Assembly (NCBI GenBank): GCA_038230395.1
Contig: JBBRNI010000005.1
Coordinates: 9,464 to 73,463 of the forward strand
Direction: 5' to 3'
Origin: JBDSWU01 sp038230395
Lineage (GTDB): Bacteria > Patescibacteriota > Saccharimonadia > Saccharimonadales > UBA4665
DNA length: 64,000 nucleotides
Part shown: in pieces, positions 51,419 to 60,388 of the stretch
How positions within the stretch are numbered: the first letter of the stretch is position 1
How the letters are laid out: every line of letters starts with the position of its first letter
Program-made: the position numbers and the translations under genes
The notes under the pieces: generated by a model
Databases searched by the model: none
Told to the model about the DNA's origin: nothing
The model's input: only the letters and a program-made list of their open reading frames with translations

Positions 51419-52150
51419 TTAGCGGTATTCTGGGTTTTCAAAGTCAAATCGAGCGCCCGCGTCCCACTTAGAGCGCTGATTACCATATGCTGGAATGCCG
51501 CCGTTGTCTTTAAGCATTTTGGCCATGTGCATTATATTCCAAGTCATAAACGTCGTATTGCGGTTAGTAAAGTCGTTATCAAGACCCTCAAAACTGCCAT
51601 CTTCACGCTTATCACCATAGCTGGGGCCCGGGCCGGCTTCGCCGATCCAACCGGCATCAGCCTGTGGCGGAATCGTGCAACCAAGGTGTTGCAAACTATA
51701 CAAAGTGTTCATTGTACAATGCTTGATGCCGTCCTCGTTACCAGTTATGAGTGACCCACCCACCTTGCCGTAATAAGCGTACTGACCCTGCGCATTAAGT
51801 AAGCTACTACATCCGTACAGTCGCTCAATCACTTTCTTGGTCATTGAGCTATTATCACCCAGCCAAATCGGCCCTGCTAGAACCAATATATCAGCTGCCT
51901 CAACACGTTTATAAATTTCGGGCCATGCATCTGTCTCGGCACCGTGCTCACGCATATCAGGATAAACGCCGGTGGCAATGTCGTGGTCAATAACCCGAAT
52001 TATCTCTGTTTCAACACCATGCTTTTGCATGATATCAGTACTTATCTTAATTAGCAGATCGGTGTGGCTGGCAGCCGGTGATTTGGTTAGAGTGCCATTA
52101 AAAAATATCGCTTTGAGACCTGAGAAATCGTAATCAGTAACTTCTGACAT
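51419..52150 (-). CDS. Flavodoxin-fold NAD(P)H-dependent FMN reductase-like protein
   Basis: A 243-residue protein with a flavodoxin-type core: AIFFNGTLTKSPAASHTD, ADILVLAGPIWLGDNSSMTK and GGSLITGNEDGIKHC. This matches the NADPH-dependent FMN reductase / flavodoxin superfamily. A C-terminal extension (KWDAGARFDFENPEYR) is seen in related quinone-reductase-like proteins. AGGAG precedes the ATG. Likely role: flavin-dependent redox or quinone detoxification. Confidence 0.85.
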   Translation of the reverse strand: MSEVTDYDFSGLKAIFFNGTLTKSPAASHTDLLIKISTDIMQKHGVETEIIRVIDHDIATGVYPDMREHGAETDAWPEIYKRVEAADILVLAGPIWLGDNSSMTKKVIERLYGCSSLLNAQGQYAYYGKVGGSLITGNEDGIKHCTMNTLYSLQHLGCTIPPQADAGWIGEAGPGPSYGDKREDGSFEGLDNDFTNRNTTFMTWNIMHMAKMLKDNGGIPAYGNQRSKWDAGARFDFENPEYR

Positions 52151-52223
52151 AATAAACTCCTATTAATATGCTCAGTGTAATAAATTTCTGGGTAATTTAA
52201 CAGTAAATGATCTCGCTCGTGGG

Positions 52224-52817
52224 CTATTTCTTTTTGCGATCGTGATAAGTCAGCTGGCGGCGCAGGGTGTCTAACCGGACTATTTTGTCATCAAAACCTT
52301 TTAATAGGCTGGAATACTGCCAATTTGGAGTTAAGATATTAGCGAGTTTACCCTGCTCTTCTAAGTACTCTATGAGAGTAAAAAAGTCGCCGTCGCCAGA
52401 CACAATGATGGCTTTATCATAATGTGGGAATTCCTTCATGGCATACAACACCAAGTCAGCGTCAATATTGCCCTTGATAGCTGGCTTGTCCTTTTCATCA
52501 GCCTCTTTTTTTGCCCTTTGCTCAGGGGTTTGAGCGGCTAGTTGCTCGGCGGTGAGTTCATCGGGGTGTATCATCGCCACATCGAGGGTTGGCTTGAGTA
52601 CAATTAGAAACCCTAGTTCGTACATGTACTCATATAGCTGCTCGTTTTCGGCCATGTAACCGATGAACATATAGGCATTAGTAACGCCGTATTCGTCTAA
52701 CAAAAATTTGCGGAATTTACGCCAGTCTAGCTTCCAGCCCATGCGTTGGGTACCGAGGTTAAGGTTCTGGCTGTCGATAAAAGCGTAGACAGTAGGCTTC
52801 TTAGGTGGTCTTGGCAT
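52224..52817 (-). CDS. NYN-domain (LabA/DUF88-like) protein
   Basis: A 197-residue PIN-like nuclease fold: AFIDSQNLN at the start, KGNIDADLVLYAM, and IIVSGDGDFFTLIEYL. The acidic residues expected in the metal site are present. NYN proteins are predicted RNases. A TAGACT -10-like element ends 6 nt before the ATG, within an AGAGG ribosome-binding site. It lies 17 bp after the SipW-like gene, so it may belong to that operon. Confidence 0.88.
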   Translation of the reverse strand: MPRPPKKPTVYAFIDSQNLNLGTQRMGWKLDWRKFRKFLLDEYGVTNAYMFIGYMAENEQLYEYMYELGFLIVLKPTLDVAMIHPDELTAEQLAAQTPEQRAKKEADEKDKPAIKGNIDADLVLYAMKEFPHYDKAIIVSGDGDFFTLIEYLEEQGKLANILTPNWQYSSLLKGFDDKIVRLDTLRRQLTYHDRKKK

Positions 52818-52834
52818 ACCTCTAGTCTACCCTA

Positions 52835-53374
52835 TCAATGACGTAATAGCCTATATCTGGCTGGGCGATAATAGCTAGCTACCTGCTTTGCTTGAAGCCC
52901 AATGACCACGACTGCTGGTAAATAAATCACCATACCAAGGCCATACGGCGTCTTAATCCAGCTCAATAGTTTGCCAAGTCCTGGGGCTACCGCCCAGACT
53001 TGGCCAACCAATATTGAACTGTCTATAGGCGGATCTACAGTCGATACAGCATCCCCTTTGGTTCTGAGACGCGTTACACCTCCCGATACCTGCTTGGAGA
53101 TGATCCTGTGGCTGATGATTACCCTAGGATCATGTAGGCTGTGGTAGCTGATGATATCACCGACTTTGAGCTGAGACGGCAGCACCCTCCAAGCGATAAC
53201 GGCGTCGCCTGGTCGAAACACTGGTGTCATACTGCCCGTTTGGACGCTCAGCACCACTCCGCCTCGCCGCTCGAAACGAAGGCCGACGCTGATAGCAACG
53301 GCTATCGTAGCGATTAAGCCGATATTGAGGGCTCGCCTGACAGAAACGGCAAGCACATTTGTTGGCAATGACAT
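52835..53374 (-). CDS. sipW: SipW-type signal peptidase I
   Basis: A 179-residue ER/archaeal-type signal peptidase. An N-terminal membrane helix precedes the catalytic Ser in VQTGSMTPVF, the His (in place of Lys) in VIISHRI, and Asp in TKGDAV. A second hydrophobic segment is near the C-terminus (GLGMVIYLPAVVVIGL). In Bacillus SipW processes TasA, and a TasA/camelysin-like gene lies just upstream on the same strand. Dedicated processing of that protein is likely. Confidence 0.88.
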   Translation of the reverse strand: MSLPTNVLAVSVRRALNIGLIATIAVAISVGLRFERRGGVVLSVQTGSMTPVFRPGDAVIAWRVLPSQLKVGDIISYHSLHDPRVIISHRIISKQVSGGVTRLRTKGDAVSTVDPPIDSSILVGQVWAVAPGLGKLLSWIKTPYGLGMVIYLPAVVVIGLQAKQVASYYRPARYRLLRH

Positions 53375-53391
53375 TGCGCAGTAACCCCACC

Positions 53392-53979
53392 CTAATTGAC
53401 CGCCGTGGCGTCAAAGTTGAAGATTAAGTTACCAATATTCGCACTTGAGCCGCTTGTAGCATCGCTCTCTAACATAATCTGCATGGCGAAGCCGGCGTTG
53501 CCACCCGCATTGACATGATTGAGACCTCCGCCTATCAGAGCAATCCCCCCTGTAGCACTAGCTGCCACTAAATCTTTCAAGGTAATGTTCTGTAAAGCGC
53601 CCCCGCCAAATGGCAGCAAAATTACATGAACTTTAGTCAAATCAACATTATTTGGATTACTGAGTGCTTCATTGACACTGATTTTAGCGGCTAGCGCAAC
53701 CGATCCAGTATTCTGTAAATATATTGGATTGCCATTTGTCGGCGTTGGTGAGCCACCAGGAATAAGATTGTTGTACGTATAACCATCAACTACAGTGGCA
53801 TAGGAAATGTTGTCTTTACTAATTTTGAGCTCGGCCATTGCAGTTGCCAGGCTATTACCTTTTAGGACCACTTGCTGGCTTTGTAATGCCGCAAAGGTAA
53901 CGCCCGTGACTAGCACCATGACCGCCGTGATGATACCCATGGCCTGCACGAGTGGTCGCATCGTTTCTAGTTTGTACAT
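53392..53979 (-). CDS. TasA/camelysin-like secreted protein
   Basis: A 195-residue exported protein. A signal sequence (AMGIITAVMVLVTGVTFAAL) is followed by one compact beta-rich domain with LQNTGSVALAAKISVNEAL, the usual pattern of TasA/camelysin proteins. TasA-type proteins form extracellular fibres. It has a strong GGAGC site and stands first in the operon with sipW 17 bp downstream. Fibre formation is inferred from family and neighbour. Confidence 0.75.
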   Translation of the reverse strand: MYKLETMRPLVQAMGIITAVMVLVTGVTFAALQSQQVVLKGNSLATAMAELKISKDNISYATVVDGYTYNNLIPGGSPTPTNGNPIYLQNTGSVALAAKISVNEALSNPNNVDLTKVHVILLPFGGGALQNITLKDLVAASATGGIALIGGGLNHVNAGGNAGFAMQIMLESDATSGSSANIGNLIFNFDATAVN

Positions 53980-54082
53980 GTGTTATTTGCTCCTCGTTTA
54001 GTTAGTTGCGCAATCATGGCAAACTAGCTTGTTCAAAGTCAACAAAACCGTCGTTCTTATTTACAACAAGCTGATTTTATGT

Positions 54083-54098
54083 TTAAGCTTGAGCTTAA
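54083..54098. repeat. Operator-like inverted repeat upstream of the TasA/SipW operon
   Basis: TTAAGCT-TG-AGCTTAA, 7-bp arms, about 105 bp before the TasA-like start. Between it and the gene, TTGACT with CATGAT 18 nt later is a possible promoter. Confidence 0.4.
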
Positions 54099-54171
54099 TG
54101 CGGATCTGTTATTTGAAACCTTGAGCGGCTTGGAATGATTTAATCTAAAGTTAATATTTGAAAATAATAGA

Positions 54172-55710
54172 TTATTGTTTTTGAGACTTGTGCGTCGTGA
54201 TAATTGCTAAGATATCGTCACCATAAGTAGCAACTTTTTGTGGACCGAAGCCAGCTACACCGAGTAGTTCCTGCTTGGTTGTTGGTTGAGAGGCGGCTAA
54301 AGCCATCAAGGCGTTATTATGAGCCACGATAAAGGGAGCAACCTTGTCTTCCCTAGCTCGAATTAGCCGCCATTGTTTCAGCGTATCAAATAATAATTGG
54401 TCGGCAGCTACAGCTGAAGCCACAGTCGTGGCCACAGGTTCGGCAGCGATGTCTTCGGTGGTTTCAGCAAGCGTGGCCGAAGCCTTACGTAGTTCACGAT
54501 CAAGTTCAAAAATCTGCGGGTGCATCTGCAACGCAGTTGCATTAATACCCTGCAAATACAGACCATCTAGGCTGCGTACACGGCTGAGCGCGACGTATCC
54601 CATACCGGGTGTAAAGGCTCGCGACAAATCAATTTCAGCGGCGTCTAGGCTCATACCTTGGCTTTTGTGGATGGTAATGGCCCAGGCTAAACGCAGCGGC
54701 AGTTGATTAATCTCGGCCTTTACGCGGCCATCCTCGCTCAGGCTCCAAGTATGCGGCGCGACATCAATTACTCGACCATTCATCAGGCGTACCCGTGGTA
54801 CCTTATTTTCAAACTGAATGACCATACCACGGCTTCCATTCACAAAGCCCTCACCAAAGTTGTTAGCCACGAACATGACTTCAGCTCCAACTTTTAGGGT
54901 TAGTTTAGGGGGCGCTAGTAAGCCTTTGGCAAGCTGTTCGATTTTGGCTGCGGCGCCTTTGGTTGTCATCTCATAGCTATACTCTTGATCGTTAATAGCC
55001 GCTAGATGCTTACTATTTATCGATTCGACATCGATGTTGTGGGCATAAAGCCTAGTAATCGCCCGACCATCAATCTCACGGCCAATACGATCTTGTAAAG
55101 CCTCGTGATGCATAGTATCAAAACTACCATCACGCATGGCTTCGAGTAGCTCAAGCAATCCATCACTGTTCTGCTGACGATGTTGCTCAGTTATATAGCA
55201 GATATGTAGGTTAAGCTCTGACCAAGCTCCGGACATGTGGGCAAAATCAAAACCATTACCTCCATAACCACGGCTAACTGGCGGCAGCTGGAACAAATCT
55301 CCCACCAGAATAACCTGCATACCGCCATACGGTTTGTCATTGGCCCTAAGTACTTTGGCGAGCTGGTTAATCATGTCTAGTCGCGCCCCGTGCAGCATCG
55401 AGACTTCATCGATAACCAAGATATCGATTGAGTTATAGCGTTTAATAAGTCGGTCTGCGCCGCCCAAGCGTTTGAGATCCTCCGGGGATAGTTCATCAAG
55501 TATTCCAAGACCTGACCAAGAATGGATTGTAACACCGTTTAAATGGCTAGCGGCAATACCCGTACTAGCGGTAACAGCCACTCGCTTGCCTGCCCGCTGG
55601 GCACGCTTAACAAACTGGTTTAGCACATAGGTCTTACCAGCTCCGGGGGCACCCGTCAAAAAGACGTTGGCGCCTGATGACATGACCGCGAGGGCTTGTT
55701 TTTGACGCAT
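54172..55710 (-). CDS. Pif1-like helicase with C-terminal HRDC domain
   Basis: A 512-residue superfamily 1B helicase. Walker A GAPGAGKTYVL, motif Ia VAVTASTGIAASHL, Walker B ILVIDEVSML, VILVGDLFQLPPV, and the C-terminal WAITIHKSQGMSLD and GYVALSRV. An HRDC domain (about 430-505: EDKVAPFIVAHNNAL ... LLGVAGFGPQKVATYG) follows. Pif1 enzymes unwind G4 and R-loop structures. TACAAT ends 9 nt before the ATG. It follows the DUF4868 gene. Confidence 0.9.
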   Translation of the reverse strand: MRQKQALAVMSSGANVFLTGAPGAGKTYVLNQFVKRAQRAGKRVAVTASTGIAASHLNGVTIHSWSGLGILDELSPEDLKRLGGADRLIKRYNSIDILVIDEVSMLHGARLDMINQLAKVLRANDKPYGGMQVILVGDLFQLPPVSRGYGGNGFDFAHMSGAWSELNLHICYITEQHRQQNSDGLLELLEAMRDGSFDTMHHEALQDRIGREIDGRAITRLYAHNIDVESINSKHLAAINDQEYSYEMTTKGAAAKIEQLAKGLLAPPKLTLKVGAEVMFVANNFGEGFVNGSRGMVIQFENKVPRVRLMNGRVIDVAPHTWSLSEDGRVKAEINQLPLRLAWAITIHKSQGMSLDAAEIDLSRAFTPGMGYVALSRVRSLDGLYLQGINATALQMHPQIFELDRELRKASATLAETTEDIAAEPVATTVASAVAADQLLFDTLKQWRLIRAREDKVAPFIVAHNNALMALAASQPTTKQELLGVAGFGPQKVATYGDDILAIITTHKSQKQ

Positions 55711-55768
55711 CGTTATTTGATTGTAACATCTGCTTGAAAGCCGTGCGCAGCATTTAAGCTATATTTCA

Positions 55769-56836
55769 TTACATAACTTCTTTGAGCAGTTTTTGATCGT
55801 CGTCTTCGTCGGGTTTTAGCAGCTTCTTCTTAACGATTTCATAGCGCTGACCAGTCAGCGCGGATTCATGATAATCATCATTTAACAGATTGATAAACTT
55901 GGATAAATCTTTGTCGTCCATAATAATTATCGCGCCGGATTCGTCTTCCATAAGATCAATTTCGAGCTCACCAGCATGGTTCATCAGCTCTTCTTGCTTG
56001 ACTAGTCCTGGCTCAATCTTTTGCAGCTTTTTGATAAGTGAGGCCTTACCCTTGACGAGCGTGTTCATGTCTAAACCTTCATCAAAACTGAGCCGGAAAT
56101 TTTCGAGGATTTCAGCAACTTTTTGCTTGGCAATACTAGCCTCTTTGGCGTCGTAGCCAAATAATTGCTTGAGTTTGGTCTGGTTAAAGACGAACATGTC
56201 TTGGTCAAGCAGTAATAATTGTGGTTCTGGCGGAATCCGCACAGCAGCGTCAGCGTCAAAGGCTTTGAAGGTGCCTGATCGTAACATCCAGCCAGTTTTA
56301 CCGCGCATAATGTTGCTTTGTGGCAAGACTTTAAACACATAAAATGGTTTGTCGATACCATCGTGCGTTACTTTAGCCATAATGCCCTTGATACGCTTGA
56401 AGTCGTGCTCTTCCTCGACGAACATTTCCATATCTTGGGCTTGATTAGTCAGCCAGTTCAGAACTTCGCGACACTTATCGACATTGCCAAGCCAGGTTCG
56501 TTGCAAAACTTTTTGCTCGGCTTCAGCCTCCTCAAAAGTTCTGACAATTAGCCCTTCGGCGGCGCCTTCGAGCACATAATCTAGCATCTGATCGATAAAT
56601 AATGGCTCCAGCTGCTTGTCGAGCTCTTTCGCCATATTAGTTCGGTAGACAACATAATTTTTGTTGATTAAAAACAGCTCAATGGTTAACTCATCTTTGT
56701 ACTGAACCAAATTATTAGCCCAGGCAAAAACGTCACTTTCATTATATTCTTTGAGTGCTGTTGCTTCTAAGATATCCTTGGGCAACTCGTTGGTTGCCTG
56801 AGGTTGAGATTGCGGTTTCGTTTTTAATTCAGCCAT
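55769..56836 (-). CDS. DUF4868 (KwaB-like) protein
   Basis: A 355-residue, acidic, soluble protein. The region ~185-300 (GKTGWMLRSGTFKAFDADAA, LLLLDQDMFVFNQTKLKQLF, AEILENFRLSFDEGLDMNTL) has the DUF4868 pattern, the domain of KwaB in the Kiwa anti-phage system. KwaA, a small membrane protein, is not seen next to it; the next genes are Pif1 helicase and yaaA. It has its own leaderless -10 (TACAAT, 8 nt before ATG). The defence role is inference. Confidence 0.55.
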   Translation of the reverse strand: MAELKTKPQSQPQATNELPKDILEATALKEYNESDVFAWANNLVQYKDELTIELFLINKNYVVYRTNMAKELDKQLEPLFIDQMLDYVLEGAAEGLIVRTFEEAEAEQKVLQRTWLGNVDKCREVLNWLTNQAQDMEMFVEEEHDFKRIKGIMAKVTHDGIDKPFYVFKVLPQSNIMRGKTGWMLRSGTFKAFDADAAVRIPPEPQLLLLDQDMFVFNQTKLKQLFGYDAKEASIAKQKVAEILENFRLSFDEGLDMNTLVKGKASLIKKLQKIEPGLVKQEELMNHAGELEIDLMEDESGAIIIMDDKDLSKFINLLNDDYHESALTGQRYEIVKKKLLKPDEDDDQKLLKEVM

Positions 56837-56913
56837 GAGATGTTATTGTACTAAATCACAATCAGCGCGTCTGCTGTAAAATATGCCTGCATCATTGTAG
56901 ATTGACTGGACAG

Positions 56914-57702
56914 CTAGTCTGTGAAAACCAGAGGCGACATAACCTTTCGTGAAAACGCAGGGAAATTTGGCCTGGAACGAGCGGCGTCATAAGCGTAATT
57001 ATGCCCCTTAAATCGCTCTAACTGTTCAGGAAATTCGACTTGGTTATCAATCATCCAACGACAGACCACTCCACGCATCATCTTGCTATAGATTGGCACC
57101 GTGCCGACAATGCCTGAAGGCTTGGTATCAAAAAATACTGGCGTTATAACTAATACATCTTTAGGAAGATGTCGGAGGGCTGGTTTAGCATATTCATTGG
57201 AACTCAAGTTGCAAATCCAATCGCTGCCACGGGACACTACATACTGAGAAAGTTTATCGCCCCAAAATTCGTTCAGTGTGTTAGACAGGCCAATCACGAG
57301 CTGCGACTTCATTTCTAGGCGGTAGGCTTGAATACCATCGTAAGGCCGAATCAAACCGTAGAGGCCACTAAGAATTAACAGATGGTTTTGGGCCCATTCA
57401 GCACTATTTGCATCAAGCTTATGCGCCTTCATGCCTTTGTAGACATCCCCCTTATATGTCCATAAGGCCGGATGGCCGGACGCATCCGGCTTCCAGTTGT
57501 CATACATGGTCACCACATTTGCAGCTATCGGCTGACTGACGCTCATCAGCTTGCTCATTCGACGCTGACTGTAGCTGCCTAATTTGGTGGCAATTCGAGT
57601 CGCCTCCGCTATAAACAATGGCCTCTGTGGCGTAACTACGTATGGTAGTGGCGTTGCAACGCCCATAGTCTTTGACGGTGCTAACAGCATTAAAACTGCC
57701 AT
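56914..57702 (-). CDS. yaaA: YaaA-family peroxide-stress protein
   Basis: A 262-residue DUF328 protein with the landmarks LLAPSKTM, LLILSGLYGLIRPYDGIQAYRL and CRWMIDNQ ... NYAYDAARS. YaaA binds DNA and limits free iron during hydrogen peroxide stress in E. coli. It starts directly at the rnhA stop (TAAATG), so it is translationally coupled to RNase HI. Confidence 0.9.
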   Translation of the reverse strand: MAVLMLLAPSKTMGVATPLPYVVTPQRPLFIAEATRIATKLGSYSQRRMSKLMSVSQPIAANVVTMYDNWKPDASGHPALWTYKGDVYKGMKAHKLDANSAEWAQNHLLILSGLYGLIRPYDGIQAYRLEMKSQLVIGLSNTLNEFWGDKLSQYVVSRGSDWICNLSSNEYAKPALRHLPKDVLVITPVFFDTKPSGIVGTVPIYSKMMRGVVCRWMIDNQVEFPEQLERFKGHNYAYDAARSRPNFPAFSRKVMSPLVFTD

Positions 57703-58152
57703 TTATGCAGCCTGTTTACGGGCTTCATTAGCCCAATGGTCAGCCATTTCGTTGCCAGGGTCATTGTTGTGGCCACGCACCCAAGTCAGTGTAGCTTTGG
57801 AGGTGTTATAAAGTGGTACCACCTCTTGGACGATATCTAGATTTTTGATCTCACCACCCTTCTTTTTCCATCCGTTCTTTTCCCACGGAATCGACCATAT
57901 GGTAATAGTTTTGATCCAAAACTCACTGTCGCTAAATATTTCACATTCTGCGCCATTGGCGTTCTTGAGGGCAGCGATGATCGCCAAGCCTTCCATACGG
58001 ATATTAGTCGTTTGGCCACCGCTAGGTTCATTGCCTAGCACCGCTGGCTCCATCACTGGTTCGCCGTTACTATCGCTGCCAAGCTTTATAACTGCATACC
58101 CGCCCTTGCCTGGATTTGGCTCGCAGCTGCCGTCTGTGTAGTAAGTAATCAT
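57703..58152 (-). CDS. rnhA: Ribonuclease HI
   Basis: A 149-residue RNase H that cleaves RNA in RNA-DNA hybrids. Catalytic residues: D in YYTDGSCEPNPGKGGY, E in NIRMEGLA, D in IFSDSEFWIK, and H/D in VRGHNNDPGNEMAD. An extended -10 (TGCTACTAT) ends 6 nt before the ATG, and GGTGG in the gap may aid initiation. It heads the rnhA-yaaA pair. Confidence 0.95.
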   Translation of the reverse strand: MITYYTDGSCEPNPGKGGYAVIKLGSDSNGEPVMEPAVLGNEPSGGQTTNIRMEGLAIIAALKNANGAECEIFSDSEFWIKTITIWSIPWEKNGWKKKGGEIKNLDIVQEVVPLYNTSKATLTWVRGHNNDPGNEMADHWANEARKQAA

Positions 58153-58216
58153 CCACCAATAGTAGCATTGTTATCATTATGATTTATTGCAACATATTTC
58201 ATCTGTTTAAGCAGCT

Positions 58217-58266
58217 CCTACATATAGCGGCCAAAGCGTAACCATTGACACCATTTGCTATGTAGG
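58217..58266 (+). promoter_or_regulatory. Hairpin in the rpf upstream region
   Basis: CCTACATA(ta)GC (58217-58228) pairs with GCTATGTAGG (58257-58266) around a 28-nt loop. In the 261-bp divergent gap between rnhA and the Rpf gene. It may be part of a leader; no riboswitch consensus was recognised. Confidence 0.35.
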
Positions 58267-58413
58267 TTAGTCTTGAGATTGTGTGTTTTTTCCAGATCAC
58301 TGGCAAATAACACCTTACCAACCCCTGTTATCTTCATCAGAAAACAAAATCTAGCAATACATTTTAATAACTAAGCAATAACACCACGGGGACTTTGAGG
58401 AGAGTAATTCTAA

Positions 58414-59154
58414 ATGAAAAAAGTACTATTAAATGCTGCCACGATTTTGACAGCAATCACAATTATGGGAAGTTCAACAGTTGTTTTTGCTGCTTCGCCG
58501 CAGCAGCTAGCTTTTACGAAATCGTTCACCAAGCTGGTGGCAGTGCAGACTCAGCCTGTGACAGCAGCTACAACACCTGCCCCGGTTGCTCATGCGACTC
58601 CAGAGGCTGTATCAGCCACACCTGCACCCGTGCTCGTCCCAGTTACAGATGGTGACTACCTAGACAAAATTGCTAACGACCACAACACTACATATTTGCG
58701 ACTATACTACGCTAATACTGACATACAAAACCCTGACTTAATCTACCCCGGACAATCATTGCGCATACCAGCCGAAACCGAGCAATTAGCTGCTCGTGAG
58801 TTGCCTATGAACGTACCTACGGCTGTTCAAAGTGAAGTTGCCTTCAATCCTAGTGCTGGCACCGCCCCGGTAATTCGAGCTAGCTATGGCGCCGCTCGCG
58901 CCAATTACGATTCTGGTGACGGCAGCGTGTGGGACCGTATCGCAGCCTGTGAATCAGGTGGTAACTGGGCTATTAACACCGGCAACGGCTTTTATGGTGG
59001 CTTACAGTTTACTCTAGGCAGTTGGGCCGGGGTTGGTGGCTCTGGTAGCCCAGCGGACGCCAGCCGTGACGAGCAAATCTCACGTGCTCAAATGCTTCAG
59101 GTCCGTCAAGGTTGGGGTGCTTGGCCTGCATGTAGCGCCAAGCTAGGTTTGTAA
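58414..59154 (+). CDS. Rpf-type peptidoglycan transglycosylase with LysM
   Basis: A 246-residue secreted enzyme. Signal peptide (1-27, VVFAA). An Ala/Thr/Pro linker leads to a LysM domain (about 75-120: DGDYLDKIANDHNTTYLRLY, NPDLIYPGQSLRIP). The C-terminal resuscitation-promoting-factor domain reads VWDRIAACESGGNWAINTGN, GFYGGLQF, RAQMLQVRQGWGAWPAC, with the catalytic Glu in CESGG and two Cys. Rpf enzymes cut glycan strands and wake dormant actinobacteria. In an epibiont it could act on its own or the host's wall. A strong GGAGAG site precedes it. Confidence 0.93.
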   Translation: MKKVLLNAATILTAITIMGSSTVVFAASPQQLAFTKSFTKLVAVQTQPVTAATTPAPVAHATPEAVSATPAPVLVPVTDGDYLDKIANDHNTTYLRLYYANTDIQNPDLIYPGQSLRIPAETEQLAARELPMNVPTAVQSEVAFNPSAGTAPVIRASYGAARANYDSGDGSVWDRIAACESGGNWAINTGNGFYGGLQFTLGSWAGVGGSGSPADASRDEQISRAQMLQVRQGWGAWPACSAKLGL

Positions 59155-59187
59155 CCCAACATCTTACATCACTACTTTAAACTAAAC

Positions 59188-59868
59188 TCATAGTAGCACC
59201 ACATCGTTTAGAGAACGCAGGACAATATACTGGGCATTGTCATGCAGTGTGTCGAGATGGGCTATTCCCTGGCCCGCGCGGTCGACCAATATGGCGTTGA
59301 TACCGAGGTTATGGGCAAACTGCGCGTCGACAAATTGGTCACCAACCACAAGGCATGCGCTCAGGTCTAAACCTAAATCTCGCAAGGCATTGTCCACGGC
59401 CCGTACATCGGGCTTGCGATACTCTACCTCATCACCGCAAACGATATATTCAATTTTGCCAGCCAGATCAGAATTCTCGACCAAATATCGCGGGCTGGCC
59501 ACACCCCGATCAATATGCGCACGGTTACTGACAATGATCTGTTGTAAACCAGCTTTGTGGGCACGCCGCACTAACGCCAGACCATCTTCAAATAGGTGGT
59601 CGTTAGGATGTTCGTAATACGTTTTTTGGACCTCCAAAAAATCTGTCATAATGGTATCTAACACAGCACCATCTTGTAGTTTAAGTGCTGTCTTAATTGA
59701 GTCTTCCAATGAACTGTGAAAGTTAGTTAATAGCATCGATCGCTCCGGCATTTTAAACACATTGCGTGCCAATGCTTCACTAAGTACGCTAACGTAGATA
59801 TCAAAGCTATCAATTAGAGTGCCATCGAAATCCCAAATTAAAGTTCGAACTGCTGTATCGAGTTTCAT
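59188..59868 (-). CDS. HAD-family phosphatase (phosphoglycolate phosphatase-like)
   Basis: A 226-residue HAD hydrolase: WDFDGTLIDS with D13 and D15, a helical cap, QQIIVSNRAHID, and the C-terminal DQFVDAQFAHNLGINAILVD. It lacks signs of substrate specificity. It starts in an ATGA overlap with the upstream P-loop kinase-like gene, so the two are translated together. Confidence 0.88.
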   Translation of the reverse strand: MKLDTAVRTLIWDFDGTLIDSFDIYVSVLSEALARNVFKMPERSMLLTNFHSSLEDSIKTALKLQDGAVLDTIMTDFLEVQKTYYEHPNDHLFEDGLALVRRAHKAGLQQIIVSNRAHIDRGVASPRYLVENSDLAGKIEYIVCGDEVEYRKPDVRAVDNALRDLGLDLSACLVVGDQFVDAQFAHNLGINAILVDRAGQGIAHLDTLHDNAQYIVLRSLNDVVLL

Positions 59869-60383
59869 CTATTAATCTTCATGGTTTGTAAATAGCGTTG
59901 AACATCTCTAGGGTTTTTAAAAATCACTAATTTCTCAGGCGGGCAGTCTTTCATAGCCGTTGCTAGCTTGCTGGTAACGTAACGTTTGTTGAAGTCCCAA
60001 ACAAAGCGTAAAAAACCAAAATCCACGCGTTCACGCCAGCCATCAGGCATATCTTCGCGGACCTTACTGTGATACTCAATCCGCCGCCTTAGTAAGCCTA
60101 GAAAGGCTCGCCAGCGAGCATATTGAAACAAGAAAACAATATCTGCCCGCTCAATTCGAGCTGCAATTGTCGAGCTGTAGTTACCATCCATAATCCACTC
60201 TGGCTCCGCCATACGCAGCTTGACCATTTGCTCCCATGCTTCGAGGTCATCTGCATAGCCTAATGAAGAGTCGTTACGGTATCGATCAAGGTGAATTACT
60301 GGTAAGCTTACTAAAGATGCCAGCTTACGCGCGAATGTAGACTTACCAGCCCCAGGTGATCCAAGCAACAATACGCGTTTCAT
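59865..60383 (-). CDS. P-loop kinase-like protein (FlaR/topology-modulation family)
   Basis: A 172-residue P-loop NTPase. Walker A LLGSPGAGKSTFARKLA, HLDRYRNDSSLGYADDLEAW, then IMDGNYSSTIAARIERADIV. This is the layout of small adenylate-kinase-like proteins annotated as DNA topology modulation protein FlaR. Real substrates are unknown. It is 5 nt downstream of glyQS and overlaps the HAD gene. Confidence 0.82.
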   Translation of the reverse strand: MKRVLLLGSPGAGKSTFARKLASLVSLPVIHLDRYRNDSSLGYADDLEAWEQMVKLRMAEPEWIMDGNYSSTIAARIERADIVFLFQYARWRAFLGLLRRRIEYHSKVREDMPDGWRERVDFGFLRFVWDFNKRYVTSKLATAMKDCPPEKLVIFKNPRDVQRYLQTMKINR

Positions 60384-60388
60384 CACTT

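Noticed and set aside
58160..58413. c-di-AMP riboswitch ahead of the rpf gene, as in actinobacteria
   Set aside because: The conserved ydaO core sequences are not found; only a simple hairpin is present.
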